A DNA stretch of 64,000 bases, from NCBI GenBank assembly GCA_000737985.1, contig JNVT01000104.1, positions 1 through 64,000 of the forward strand. The letters run 5' to 3'. The notes below the pieces were generated by a model. The model saw nothing but the letters and a program-made list of their open reading frames with translations. It made no database searches and was not told the DNA's origin. The DNA comes from Gammaproteobacteria bacterium MFB021. Lineage in GTDB: Bacteria > Pseudomonadota > Gammaproteobacteria > Pseudomonadales > Halomonadaceae. The translations under genes were made by a program, and so were the position numbers. Of the stretch, positions 56,153-64,000 are shown piece after piece; position 1 is the first letter of the stretch; every line of letters begins with the position of its first letter.

Positions 56153-56659
56153 ATGACGCTGACACTCGTTCACCCCACGCAGGCGCACCAGTCGGCCTTT
56201 CTGGCCGCCGTTCGGCACAGCCAGCCGCTGTTGGGTGGCTGGGTCTTCCCGCCGGCAACGCCGCAAGCCTACGCCGATTTTCTCTCCCGCTACTCGGGGG
56301 AGACCCACGTGAGTTACCTCGCCATCGCCCCCGATGGCAGCCTGATCGGCTGCGTCAACCTGAATGAGATCGTCCGCGGTGCGCTGCAATCCGCCTATCT
56401 GGGCTATTACGGCTTTGCGCCGCACCAGGGCCGGGGATGGATGAAACAGGCACTGCGCGAGGTGATCACCCGCGCCTTCGATAGGCACGGCCTGCATCGG
56501 CTGGAGGCCAATATCCAACCCGCCAACCACCGCTCGATCGGGCTGGTAAAAGCCCTGGGCTTTCGCCATGAAGGCTTCTCGCCGCGCTACCTGCGTATCG
56601 ATGGCGAATGGCGCGACCACGAGCGCTACGCCATCACCACAGAAGAGTGGGGTGTCTGA
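56153..56659 (+). CDS. GNAT acetyltransferase (RimJ/RimL type)
   Basis: 168 residues of the RimJ/RimL branch. VSYLAIAPDGSLIGCVNLNE, GYYGFAPHQGRGWMKQALRE (acetyl-CoA loop) and RLEANIQPANHRSIGLVKAL are diagnostic; the C-terminal GFRHEGFSPRYLRIDGEWRD is shared by ribosomal-protein alanine acetyltransferases. ATG 56153. The likely role is N-terminal or side-chain acetylation of a protein or metabolite. Confidence 0.9.
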   Translation: MTLTLVHPTQAHQSAFLAAVRHSQPLLGGWVFPPATPQAYADFLSRYSGETHVSYLAIAPDGSLIGCVNLNEIVRGALQSAYLGYYGFAPHQGRGWMKQALREVITRAFDRHGLHRLEANIQPANHRSIGLVKALGFRHEGFSPRYLRIDGEWRDHERYAITTEEWGV

Positions 56660-56713
56660 GAGAGTCCCGCAGATGCGCTCGTCATCTGCGAGTTGGGAAA
56701 CGTCTGGGCTGCC

Positions 56714-57250
56714 TCACCACCAGTGCTGCGGATAGCGCCGGTGCCGGGCGAGGTTATTGATCACCACCGCCACGCTGAGCATCAGGATGCAGCCGAGGCC
56801 GACCGGGAAGAAGGCGTAGATCCAGCCGAGCTGGTGCAGGTCGCCCGAGCCGATCACCGCGATCAGCGCCGTGGCGCCGCCTGGCGGGTGCAGGGTGTGG
56901 GTCAGCTGCATCAGCAGGATGGCGGTGGAGACCGCGACCGCGGCGGCGATCCAGCCGTCCCCCAGTAGCGACCAGGTGACGAAGCCGCAGAGCGCCGAGA
57001 GCACGTTGCCGCCGAGCACATTGCGCGGCTGGGCCAGGGGGCTCTCCGGCGCGGCGTAGAGCAGCACCGAGGTGGCGCCGAACGAGCCGACCATCAGCAG
57101 CGGGTGGGCCTGGGCCGCCTGGGTGCTGAGCCAGCCCACGCCGGCCATGCCCAGAAAGGCGCCGAGCCAGGACCACAGCGCGTCGCGCCAGTTGGGGGCA
57201 GGGCGCGAGACCGGGGCGCCTTTCATCTTGCTCAGATATTGCTTCACCAT
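56714..57250 (-). CDS. HPP-family integral membrane protein
   Basis: 178 residues with four to five membrane spans. The family motif QLTHTLHPPGGATALIAVIG contains the HPP. SFGATSVLLYAAPESPLAQP and RNVLGGNVLSALCGFV also match. HPP proteins are implicated in nitrite transport into chloroplasts; bacterial roles are unclear. ATG 57250 is preferred. An in-frame TTG at 57280 would add ten residues and has no ribosome site. Confidence 0.85.
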   Translation of the reverse strand: MVKQYLSKMKGAPVSRPAPNWRDALWSWLGAFLGMAGVGWLSTQAAQAHPLLMVGSFGATSVLLYAAPESPLAQPRNVLGGNVLSALCGFVTWSLLGDGWIAAAVAVSTAILLMQLTHTLHPPGGATALIAVIGSGDLHQLGWIYAFFPVGLGCILMLSVAVVINNLARHRRYPQHWW

Positions 57251-57454
57251 GGGGTAGGTATCGCCATGTGTGGAATTCAATGGGGGGATCGAAGGCGCGC
57301 TATCTTGCCAGTTCGTACTCGTGCGGGGAAATACGCCTTGGCAATAGCCTCATGACCGCCGCGCCGCGCCGCGCCGGGACGCCCGCGCCGGGCATTGCTA
57401 CAATGCCCGGCTTTCCCGGATGCAGGGCTTGCCCGTTCATGTTCGAGCTTTTTC

Positions 57455-58327
57455 ATGCCTGATCGCGCCGATAGCGCAGCTGGCCTTCATGGCAACGATG
57501 TGCCGGTGGCGCAGGACCGCATCTTCGATGGTCTGGCCGACAAGTTCGCCTCCAGCCTGTATGCCAGCGCGCGTGGGCGTATCCGCCTGGCGGTGCTGAC
57601 GCCGCTGCTGGAGCAGGCGCTGCCGGCGAACGGTTCGGCGGCACTGGATGTCGGCGGCGGCCTGGGCCAGATGAGCGCCTGGCTCGCCGCACGGGGGCAT
57701 CGGGTCACCCTGGCGGAGCCCTCCGCCGAGATGCTGGCCCGGGCTCGCGAGACCTTGGCGCAAACCCCGTCGGATATTCCGGTGCAGGCCCTGCAAGCGC
57801 CGCTGCAGGCGCTCGGCGAGCTTGCTCCCGGGCCGTGGCCGCTGGTGGTGTGTCATGCGGTGCTGGAGTGGCTGGCCGACCCGGAAGCCGGGCTGCGCCA
57901 GCTCGCGGCACTGCTGGCGCCGCAGGGGCGGCTGTCGCTGATGGTGTTCAACCGCGATGCGCTGCGTTTTTCCAACGTGGTCAAGGGCAATCTCGACAAG
58001 GCCCTGGAGGATCGCCTGTCGGGTACCGGCCAGCGCCAGCGGCTGACGCCGATCTCGCCGCTGACCCATGCCGATATCGTGGGCTGGTGCGAGGCCTGCG
58101 GGCTCGAGATCGAGCGTGTCGCCGGGGTCCGCATCTTTCATGACTACCTGCGCGAGCGCGAGCCCAGCGAGACCGACCTGGCCAAGCTGATTGCGCTGGA
58201 GCGCCGCTACTGCGAGACCGAGCCGCACTGGCGCCTTGGCCGCTACCTGCACTATCTGATTCGTCCCGCTGTCTCCGCCGGGAGTGAACCCCCGCGAGAC
58301 GCGCACCTGCCAGGAGAGAGCCGATGA
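57455..58327 (+). CDS. cmoM: tRNA 5-carboxymethoxyuridine methyltransferase CmoM
   Basis: 290 residues. DRIFDGLADKFASSLYASAR at the N-terminus, SAM motif ALDVGGGLGQMSAWLAARGH, VVCHAVLEWLADPEAGLRQL and the C-terminal GVRIFHDYLREREPSETDLA with LERRYCETEPHWRLGRYLHY match CmoM (SmtA), which methylates cmo5U34 to mcmo5U. ATG 57455. The downstream rsmC overlaps by ATGA. Confidence 0.88.
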   Translation: MPDRADSAAGLHGNDVPVAQDRIFDGLADKFASSLYASARGRIRLAVLTPLLEQALPANGSAALDVGGGLGQMSAWLAARGHRVTLAEPSAEMLARARETLAQTPSDIPVQALQAPLQALGELAPGPWPLVVCHAVLEWLADPEAGLRQLAALLAPQGRLSLMVFNRDALRFSNVVKGNLDKALEDRLSGTGQRQRLTPISPLTHADIVGWCEACGLEIERVAGVRIFHDYLREREPSETDLAKLIALERRYCETEPHWRLGRYLHYLIRPAVSAGSEPPRDAHLPGESR

Positions 58328-59328
58328 AGGCACAAACGCCCCCGTGTGAACTGCTGGCGCGCCAGGACGCCGACTACCGCGGCTGGCTATGGGTGGCGCC
58401 GCCGCGGGATAGCTGGCTGGAGAGCGGCGAGGGCGTGGTGTGGAGCGCCGATCTCGGTGTGGTGAACGCGTGGCGGGCGGCCGGGCGCGAAGCCCACGCG
58501 GAGCTGGCGCTGCCGCCGTTGGCGTCCCCCGGCGCGGTGCTCTTCTGGCCCAAGAGCCACGCCCTGGGCGAGTGGTGGTTACGCACCCTGAGCGCGACCC
58601 TGCCCGCCGGCACGCCGATCCAGATCGTCGGTGAGCACCAGGGCGGGATCAAGCGGGTGCCCAAGGTGCTTGCAGCCATGGGCCACGCCTGCCGCAAGCT
58701 GGATAACGCCCGCCGTTGCACCCTGTTCGCGACCGATGCAGGGGAGGGCACGCCCGACCCGGAGGCCGGCTGGGAAGACTTCGAGACCCACGGTCTGGCG
58801 CTGGCGACCCACCCCGGGGTGTTCGGCCACGGCAAGCTCGATGATGGCACCCGGCTGCTGCTGGAGACGCTGGAATCACTCGCCGAGCGCGGCGAGCTGC
58901 CTGCCGGGCCTACCCTGGATATCGGCTGCGGCGACGGCATCCTGGCGGCGTGGCTGTCGCGCCGTGGCCAGGCGGTGACGGCCACCGATGTCAGTGCCTT
59001 TGCGGTGGCGGCGACCCAGCGCACCCTGGCGCTCAATCAGCTTGCGGGAGAGGCGCGCCAGAGCGACGTGTTCCAGGCGGTGCCGGAGCGCTTTGCGCTG
59101 ATCGTCAGCAATCCGCCGTTCCATCAGGAGCGGGCGGTGGACTATGGCCCGGCGGCGCGCCTGATCGAAGAAGCGCCGGCGCATCTCGAGGCCGGTGGGG
59201 TGCTGCTGCTGGTGGTCAACGCCTTCCTGCCGTATCCCGATTGGCTAACGGCGGCGTTCGGTGAGTTCGAGACCCTCGCCGATGACCGCCGCTACCGGGT
59301 CTACCGCGCGCTCAAAAGCCGCCGCTAG
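58324..59328 (+). CDS. rsmC: 16S rRNA (guanine1207-N2)-methyltransferase RsmC
   Basis: 334 residues with duplicated methyltransferase domains; the C-terminal one is active, with LDIGCGDGILAAWLSRRGQA and the N2-guanine motif VSNPPFHQERAVDYGPAARL. It methylates G1207 of 16S rRNA in the 30S subunit. ATG 58324 overlaps the cmoM stop as ATGA. Its last 17 nt overlap the convergent EAL-HDOD gene. Confidence 0.95.
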   Translation: MKAQTPPCELLARQDADYRGWLWVAPPRDSWLESGEGVVWSADLGVVNAWRAAGREAHAELALPPLASPGAVLFWPKSHALGEWWLRTLSATLPAGTPIQIVGEHQGGIKRVPKVLAAMGHACRKLDNARRCTLFATDAGEGTPDPEAGWEDFETHGLALATHPGVFGHGKLDDGTRLLLETLESLAERGELPAGPTLDIGCGDGILAAWLSRRGQAVTATDVSAFAVAATQRTLALNQLAGEARQSDVFQAVPERFALIVSNPPFHQERAVDYGPAARLIEEAPAHLEAGGVLLLVVNAFLPYPDWLTAAFGEFETLADDRRYRVYRALKSRR

Positions 59329-60556
59329 CCTGCAGCTCGCCGACGAATTTCAGCGCGCGCTGGTTGGCGGCGCTGACGTCGATGGGGCGGATGCCCAGCT
59401 CGTGCAGGCGTGACCAGGGGATCTCGTTCCAGTCGCCGTGTTCCAGCTTGATCGCGGTATCGAGTAACGCACCCAGCGGCCCCTCCTGCTGTAGCAGGGC
59501 GGCGTTGATCGAGGCGTGCAGCGGCAGGATGGCGACTAGGTCTTTCAGCGGGCGGTCGAAGAACGCCTCCAGATAGGAGAACAGGCCGACGATAAAGGCA
59601 CGCTCGGAGAGCTGCGGGTCGTCGATCGCCAGCTCCCGGCACAGGCTGGCCCGGGTCAGCGCCAGCTGGCGCAGCGAGTGGGGTTTGTCGTTCAGCTCGC
59701 TGAGGGCGAGCAGCGTGGCCAGGCTGCGGACGCGCTGGGTGCCGATCAGCGTCACCGCCTGGTGCAGCGAGTCGATCTCGCCGGCGCGCTGGTACTGCGT
59801 GGTGTTGACCAGGCGCAGCAGGCGCATGCCGAGCGCCGGGTCGCGTTCGATCGTCGCGGCGACATGGCGCGTGCTGATATCGGGCTGATTGAGTTCGGTG
59901 ATCAGCTTGAGAATGGTCAGGCGGGCGGTGGTCACCGGCTTGCCGTGAACGATCTGCGGGCGTGCCAGGAAGTAGCCCTGGAAGTAGTCGCAGCCGGCGT
60001 CGAGACAGTGCTCCAGCTCCGCTTCGGTCTCGAGCTTCTCGGCCAGCAGCTTGAGATGCGGGTGGTGTCGGCGCAACTGGGTGATGATCCGGTAGAACTC
60101 CGCGTTCGAGTAGTGCGGGTACTCCAGCTTGACGACATCCACCAGCGGCAGGAAGGGGTGGGTGGCATCGTGCTCGGTATAGTCGTCCAGCGCCAGGGTG
60201 AAACCCTCGGCCTTCAAGGCGATGAGGCGCTGGCACACGGCTTCGGTGCAGGGCGTGTCTTCGAGGATCTCCACCACCAGATGAAGGTTATCGAACGGGA
60301 TCTCGCCGGCCAGGGTATCGGCGGTAAAGTTGACGTAGAGCTGTTTGCCCTGGCCCACGGTCTTCAGATCGCCCTGGGTGAAGGCGTTGAGCAGCACCGT
60401 ACTGGTGGCGCGGTTGCCATCGAAGGGCAGCGGCATGGGGCCGCCGTCGGTGGGGCGGAACAGCAGCTCGAAGGCGACGATTTCGCGCGAGCTGTCGAAG
60501 ATCGGCTGACGCGCGAACAGCACCGAGGTCTGATGAGGGTCGGAGAGCGCTGACAT
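59312..60556 (-). CDS. EAL-HDOD domain signalling protein
   Basis: 414 residues. N-terminal EAL-like domain with ARQPIFDSSREIVAFELLFR in which the E-A-L motif and metal-binding acidic residues are not conserved (ELL), so c-di-GMP hydrolysis is unlikely; C-terminal HDOD domain (TILKLITELNQPDISTRHVA, RLLRLVNTTQYQRAGEIDSL). The arrangement is that of YuxH/CdgJ-type regulators, which influence motility. ATG 60556 follows AGGAGC by 6 nt. Confidence 0.9.
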   Translation of the reverse strand: MSALSDPHQTSVLFARQPIFDSSREIVAFELLFRPTDGGPMPLPFDGNRATSTVLLNAFTQGDLKTVGQGKQLYVNFTADTLAGEIPFDNLHLVVEILEDTPCTEAVCQRLIALKAEGFTLALDDYTEHDATHPFLPLVDVVKLEYPHYSNAEFYRIITQLRRHHPHLKLLAEKLETEAELEHCLDAGCDYFQGYFLARPQIVHGKPVTTARLTILKLITELNQPDISTRHVAATIERDPALGMRLLRLVNTTQYQRAGEIDSLHQAVTLIGTQRVRSLATLLALSELNDKPHSLRQLALTRASLCRELAIDDPQLSERAFIVGLFSYLEAFFDRPLKDLVAILPLHASINAALLQQEGPLGALLDTAIKLEHGDWNEIPWSRLHELGIRPIDVSAANQRALKFVGELQASGGF

Positions 60557-60663
60557 GGCAAGCTCCTCATGAGTGTCGGGCCTGGCCGCTGCCGCCCCTG
60601 CAGGACGTCATATCGGCCGTTGCTGATCAATTTGAAGGCGGTTCTATCTAGTAGGGGCCCGAT

Positions 60664-61182
60664 TCAGCCTGGGGCGTAGTCGATCGCGGTGATGATGTAG
60701 TGGGTCTCGCCGCCCGGTGCGGCAACCACGACGTCGTCGTCCAGCGCCTTGCCCAGCGCGGCCTGAGCCAGCGGGGCGTCGATACTGATCCAGTGCTTGG
60801 CGGTGTCGGTCTCGTCGTGACCGACCAGACGGATCGACAGCTCCTCACCGTCGTCGTCCTCGAGGGTGACGAAAGCGCCGAAGTAGACCTTATTGGTATC
60901 CGCCGGCAAGCGATCGACCACCTGTAATTCATCGAGGCGCTTGCGCAGATAGCGGATGCGCGCGATGACCCGATTGAGCTCTTTCTTGTTATAGGTGTAG
61001 TCGGCATTTTCGCTGCGGTCGCCCAGCGCGGCGGCTTCGCCTACCTTGGCCGAGAGCTGGGGGCGTTTGACCCGCGAGAGATGATCATGAATACCCTGCA
61101 ATCGATCATAACCCTGGGGCGTGATCAGGTTGCTCTTTTTCTCCTGGCGCGGATCCTTCTTGGGATCGCGCCAGCGGGTCAT
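60664..61182 (-). CDS. greB: Transcription elongation factor GreB
   Basis: 172 residues. Coiled-coil domain with the conserved acidic tip AALGDRSENADYTYNKKELN, and C-terminal domain beginning VYFGAFVTLEDDDGE. The N-terminal MTRWRDPKKDPRQEKKSNLI TPQGY is that of GreB rather than GreA. It enters the RNA polymerase secondary channel to cleave backtracked RNA. ATG 61182 is preferred over 61197 because AAGGA lies 6 nt upstream. Confidence 0.95.
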   Translation of the reverse strand: MTRWRDPKKDPRQEKKSNLITPQGYDRLQGIHDHLSRVKRPQLSAKVGEAAALGDRSENADYTYNKKELNRVIARIRYLRKRLDELQVVDRLPADTNKVYFGAFVTLEDDDGEELSIRLVGHDETDTAKHWISIDAPLAQAALGKALDDDVVVAAPGGETHYIITAIDYAPG

Positions 61183-61371
61183 GTTGCGTCCTTGCATGCG
61201 TTGTCTCTGGAGGGGCTTGCTGACAATGGCTGGCTATCTAGATTAACGCATCGAATGGCGCCGCGACCACGCGCGTAAGCTCCCTCGGAACCGGATGCGA
61301 CTAAAACACAATGGCCGTGCATTCAAACGCCCGTTAGATTTTCCCCAGGATCGCAACCGGAGCGACGACTC

Positions 61372-62013
61372 ATGCCACGCTTTGCCAAGACGATGATGGG
61401 CATCACCGCTGGAGTAGTGCTGAGCGCGGGGCTGATCGGCAGCGCCGCAGCCCAGCAGAACGAACTCTTCCCGCTGATGCAGCGCTGGGGCAACGTCGAG
61501 TACGAGATGCAGGGGGATGCCCAGCAGCGTGCCTTCGAGAGCCTGGTCAAGGAGGTCGATGTGCTGGCCCAGCGCTACCCCGATAACGCCCACGTGCTGA
61601 CGGCGCAGGGCGTGGTCCTGGCCTCCTACGCCAAGGCCAAGGGTGGCCTGGGGGCGCTGGATCTGGCCAAGCAGGCGCGCAAGGCGCTGGAGCGGGCGAT
61701 CCAGATCGACCCCCAGGGCGAGAACGGTTCGGCCTATGTCACCCTGGGCGCGCTCTATCAGCACGCGCCGGGCTGGCCCATCGCTTTCGGCGACGACGAC
61801 AAGGCAGGGGAGCTTTTGAAGCGTGCGGTGGAGATTCGCCCCGACGGCATCGATACCAACTTCTACTATGCGCAGTACCTGGAAGATCAGGGTCAGCACG
61901 CTGAGGCCCGCCAGTACGCCGAGCGGGCGGTGGAAGGGCAGGCGCGTAAGGGTAGGGCCTCGGACGAGGCGCTGCGCCAGGAAGTGCGGCAATGGCTGGC
62001 GCGGCACGGCTGA
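61372..62013 (+). CDS. Periplasmic TPR-like protein
   Basis: 213 residues. Sec signal peptide (MMGITAGVVLSAGLIGSAAA, predicted cleavage after AAA). The mature part has about three TPR-like helix pairs: KEVDVLAQRYPDNAHVLTAQ, LAKQARKALERAIQIDPQGE, LLKRAVEIRPDGIDTNFYYA and EARQYAERAVEGQARKGRAS. ATG 61372 follows GGAGC. Similar TPR proteins accompany transport systems; here only greB is nearby and no role is proposed. Confidence 0.78.
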   Translation: MPRFAKTMMGITAGVVLSAGLIGSAAAQQNELFPLMQRWGNVEYEMQGDAQQRAFESLVKEVDVLAQRYPDNAHVLTAQGVVLASYAKAKGGLGALDLAKQARKALERAIQIDPQGENGSAYVTLGALYQHAPGWPIAFGDDDKAGELLKRAVEIRPDGIDTNFYYAQYLEDQGQHAEARQYAERAVEGQARKGRASDEALRQEVRQWLARHG

Positions 62014-62095
62014 ACGTCTCGAGTCGCGTGTCTCTGGCCGCGGCTCTCGCACCTCTGGCCTAGACGCGTCGAGCTCGAACTCCCTTTCCAGAACC

Positions 62096-62176
62096 CCAGC
62101 TCTTCAAAACTCCAGTTCGCCAAAACCCCTGCTCTTCAAGATCTCTGCTCTTCAAGACCTCTGTCCTTGAAAACCT
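62096..62176. repeat. 16-bp tandem repeat (5 degenerate copies)
   Basis: Units related to CTGCTCTTCAAGACCT, four of 16 nt and one of 17, between the convergent TPR and HlyD genes. The stem GGGAGACGTCG...CGACGCCTCCC (62190-62218) follows. Confidence 0.75.
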
Positions 62177-62239
62177 CGCTATCCGCCCCCGGGAGACGTC
62201 GCTGCCGACGCCTCCCGGTTCGCTGTCGTGCGGGTCGGG

Positions 62240-63427
62240 TCAGTAGAGCTTCGCCTTGAGCAGTGGCTTGAGCAGGTAGTCCATCACGCTGCGTTCTCCG
62301 GTCTGGATATCCACCTGGGCGATCATGCCGGGGATGATCGGCAGCGCCTCGCGGCCGTGCTCGAGCGAGCCGCTGTCGGTGCGGATATAGACCTTGTAGT
62401 AGGACTCCTTGCCGCGCGGCGTCTCCTCCTCGATGGTGTCGGCGCTGATCTGCTCCACGCTGCCGCGCAGGTCGCCGTAGATGGTGTAGTCGTAAGCGGT
62501 GATCTTGACGCTGGCGGGCATGCCGGGGGCGAGAAAGGCGACGTCGCTGGGCTGGATCTTGGCTTCGATCAGCAGCCGGTCCTCGAGCGGGATCACCTCC
62601 ATGATCGTCTCGCCCGGCGGTACTACGCCGCCACGCGTGGTGTAGTTGATGGCGTTGACCCGGCCATGTACCGGCGAGCGGATCTCGGTGCGCTCGAACT
62701 GATCGCGCTTCTGCACCAGCACCTGCTCGAGCGAGGCGAGTTCGCCTTTCTTGTCGGTCAGCTCGGTGTAGGCATCCTGCACGTAGCTGTTCTGGATCTC
62801 GGCGCGCTTGCCGCGCAGCGAGGCGATATCCTGGCGCAGCTGCAGGGCCTCCATCTGGCTCACCGCCTGACGCGCCACCAGCGGCTCGATCAGCGCGAGC
62901 CGGCGGTTGGCCATGCCGATCTCATGCTCGAGCGAGTCGGTGGCGGCGCGTAGCTTGTCGCGCCGGGCGCGGAATAGCTCGCGCTCTGACTGGGCCAGCG
63001 AGCTGTCCGGGTCGATCTCGGCGGGGAACTCGATCGACTCGCGTTCGAGGACTTCCGACTGCAGCCGGGCCACGGTCGCCTGCAGCGCGACCACCTGATT
63101 GCGGGTCTCGCGGTAGGCGCTCTCGAAGCGGGTGCCGTTGAGCTGTACCAGTAGTTGCCCCTCATCGACGATGTCCCCCTCCTTGACCGGGATGCGCGCG
63201 ATGATGCCGCCCTCCAGACTCTGGATCGTCTGGATGCGGCTGACCGGCACCACCCGGCCTTCGCCATGGGTGACCACGGCGATCTCGGCCCAGGCCGCCC
63301 AGCCGATGAAGCTCGCCAGCGCCAGCAGCACCACCCAAAGCGTGGGGCGTGCCAGCGGGTGGCGCAGGCTCTCGCTGGGGTCCCCCAGTTCGCGGCGCAG
63401 GCGCGCGTCCTCGTAGTGTGTCGACAT
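62240..63427 (-). CDS. Type I secretion membrane fusion protein (HlyD family)
   Basis: 395 residues: cytosolic N-terminus, one membrane helix (PTLWVVLLALASFIGWAAWA), a long coiled-coil arm (about 110-260) and lipoyl/beta-barrel halves (GEGRVVPVSRIQTIQSLEGG, IRSPVHGRVNAINYTTRGGV). It bridges the ABC exporter to TolC. Its ATG shares one base with the stop of the ABC gene (TGATG), so the two are translationally coupled. LapC-like adhesin export is possible; no substrate gene is in the window. Confidence 0.94.
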   Translation of the reverse strand: MSTHYEDARLRRELGDPSESLRHPLARPTLWVVLLALASFIGWAAWAEIAVVTHGEGRVVPVSRIQTIQSLEGGIIARIPVKEGDIVDEGQLLVQLNGTRFESAYRETRNQVVALQATVARLQSEVLERESIEFPAEIDPDSSLAQSERELFRARRDKLRAATDSLEHEIGMANRRLALIEPLVARQAVSQMEALQLRQDIASLRGKRAEIQNSYVQDAYTELTDKKGELASLEQVLVQKRDQFERTEIRSPVHGRVNAINYTTRGGVVPPGETIMEVIPLEDRLLIEAKIQPSDVAFLAPGMPASVKITAYDYTIYGDLRGSVEQISADTIEEETPRGKESYYKVYIRTDSGSLEHGREALPIIPGMIAQVDIQTGERSVMDYLLKPLLKAKLY

Positions 63428-64000
63428 CAGCTGGCCTCCCGTTTACCCGCGACCTGGTTGCCCGACACCATCTGCTCGATGCTGCCCTGATTGGCGAGCC
63501 GGCCGTCGCGCAGCACGATGGCCCGCTCGGTGAGCGCCAGTAGCGGCCGCTTGTGGGTCGAGACGACTAGCGTGCGCCCGCTCATCCAGCGCTGCAGGAA
63601 CGCCACGGTGTGCTTCTCGCTGGCCTGGTCGAAGGCGGCGGTGGGTTCGTCGAGCAGCACGATACGCGGATCCTGCAGGACCAATCGCGCCAGCCCGATC
63701 GCCTGGCGCTGGCCGCCGGAGACGCTGCCGCTGGAAGCGATGGGCAGCTCCAGCCCCAGCGGATGCGCGCGCACGAAGCGGCCCAGACCGACCCCGTCGA
63801 GGGCCTGGAACAGCTCGTCGTCGCTGTAGCCGCCGCCATCCAGGGTGAGGTTGTCGCGCAGGGTGCCGTAGAACAGCGCGATATCCTGGGGCAGGTAGCC
63901 GATGGCACGGCGGCGGTCGGCGGTGTCGATCTGTGCCAGGTTGACGTCGTCCAGCATCACCCGGCCACCTTGCGGCTCGGCGAAGCCAGAGAGCAGCCGC
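63427..64000 (-). CDS. Type I secretion ABC transporter ATPase domain (partial, N-terminus outside window)
   Basis: C-terminal 190 residues of a permease-ATPase. Q-loop GYLPQDIALFYGTLRDNL, signature SVSGGQRQAIGLARLVLQDP, Walker B IVLLDEPTAAFD and H-loop VVSTHKRPLL are complete; the Walker A lies to the right of the window. The leftward operon continues with the HlyD-type fusion protein. Similar to LapB/HlyB exporters of RTX adhesins or toxins. Confidence 0.92.
   Translation of the reverse strand, partial: RLLSGFAEPQGGRVMLDDVNLAQIDTADRRRAIGYLPQDIALFYGTLRDNLTLDGGGYSDDELFQALDGVGLGRFVRAHPLGLELPIASSGSVSGGQRQAIGLARLVLQDPRIVLLDEPTAAFDQASEKHTVAFLQRWMSGRTLVVSTHKRPLLALTERAIVLRDGRLANQGSIEQMVSGNQVAGKREAS

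Overview
The window is GC-rich gammaproteobacterial chromosome, most likely from the Halomonadaceae (Halomonas, Salinicola or a relative). This rests on gene order (queA-tgt-yajC-secD-secF), an AceE/AceF pair with a three-lipoyl AceF, FabV as enoyl-ACP reductase, the carboxy(nor)spermidine route to polyamines, and many small LysE-type exporters. The taxon is inferred from protein resemblance, not from a marker gene. Coding density is high. Most starts carry a good Shine-Dalgarno, and several alternative starts (GTG, TTG) are fixed by it.

Layout. 1-4.5 kb: arginine-transaminase-type catabolism (aruI-like decarboxylase, Na+/solute symporter, guanidinobutyrase) read leftward from a sigma-54 promoter, with a divergent sigma-54 activator. 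4.5-11.5 kb: AI-2E-type permease, then the leftward queA-tgt-yajC-secD-secF cluster. 11.7-12.2 kb: tRNA-Leu(CAA) followed by a truncated tyrosine integrase, the scar of a lost island. 12.5-24.9 kb: glpT, a gap with two orphan leftward terminators, small regulators and stress genes, LysE exporter, AidB-like dehydrogenase, Nudix, glutathione peroxidase, fabV, an ArgR/GlxA-type regulator and ampD. 25.3-33.7 kb: aceE-aceF, adk, tsaB, uppP, rsmJ. 33.8-36.7 kb: arsR-arsC-arsH-arsB. 36.9-39.8 kb: a CsbD-like membrane protein and the two-gene spermidine/norspermidine pathway.

40.0-44.9 kb holds the most unusual chromosomal feature. Two paralogous, translationally coupled pairs of small zinc-ribbon proteins each lie about 150 nt downstream of the same bipartite GTACAA element, and each leader has a hairpin with GGA in its loop. 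A LysR regulator, lipoprotein, membrane protein and cspA lie between them. 44.9-51.1 kb: nitronate monooxygenase-like enzyme, the hmp/nsrR nitric-oxide pair, LysE exporters with AraC and TetR regulators, and tRNA-Arg(CCT).

51.1-55.05 kb is an AT-rich accessory island. It has an RNase H/RuvC-like small protein coupled to a complete Ser/Thr kinase, a HEPN-motif protein with two zinc ribbons, and a beta-flower protein with an Arg/Ala/Pro tail. Two attC-like imperfect inverted repeats separate these genes, so the island resembles an integrase-less cassette array, possibly with defence functions. 55.06-64 kb returns to core genes: two GNATs, an HPP membrane protein, cmoM-rsmC, an EAL-HDOD protein, greB, a TPR periplasmic protein and the start of a type I secretion operon.

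Short (13-17 bp) tandem repeats occur at several positions at or near gene ends and look like a recurring feature of this genome.
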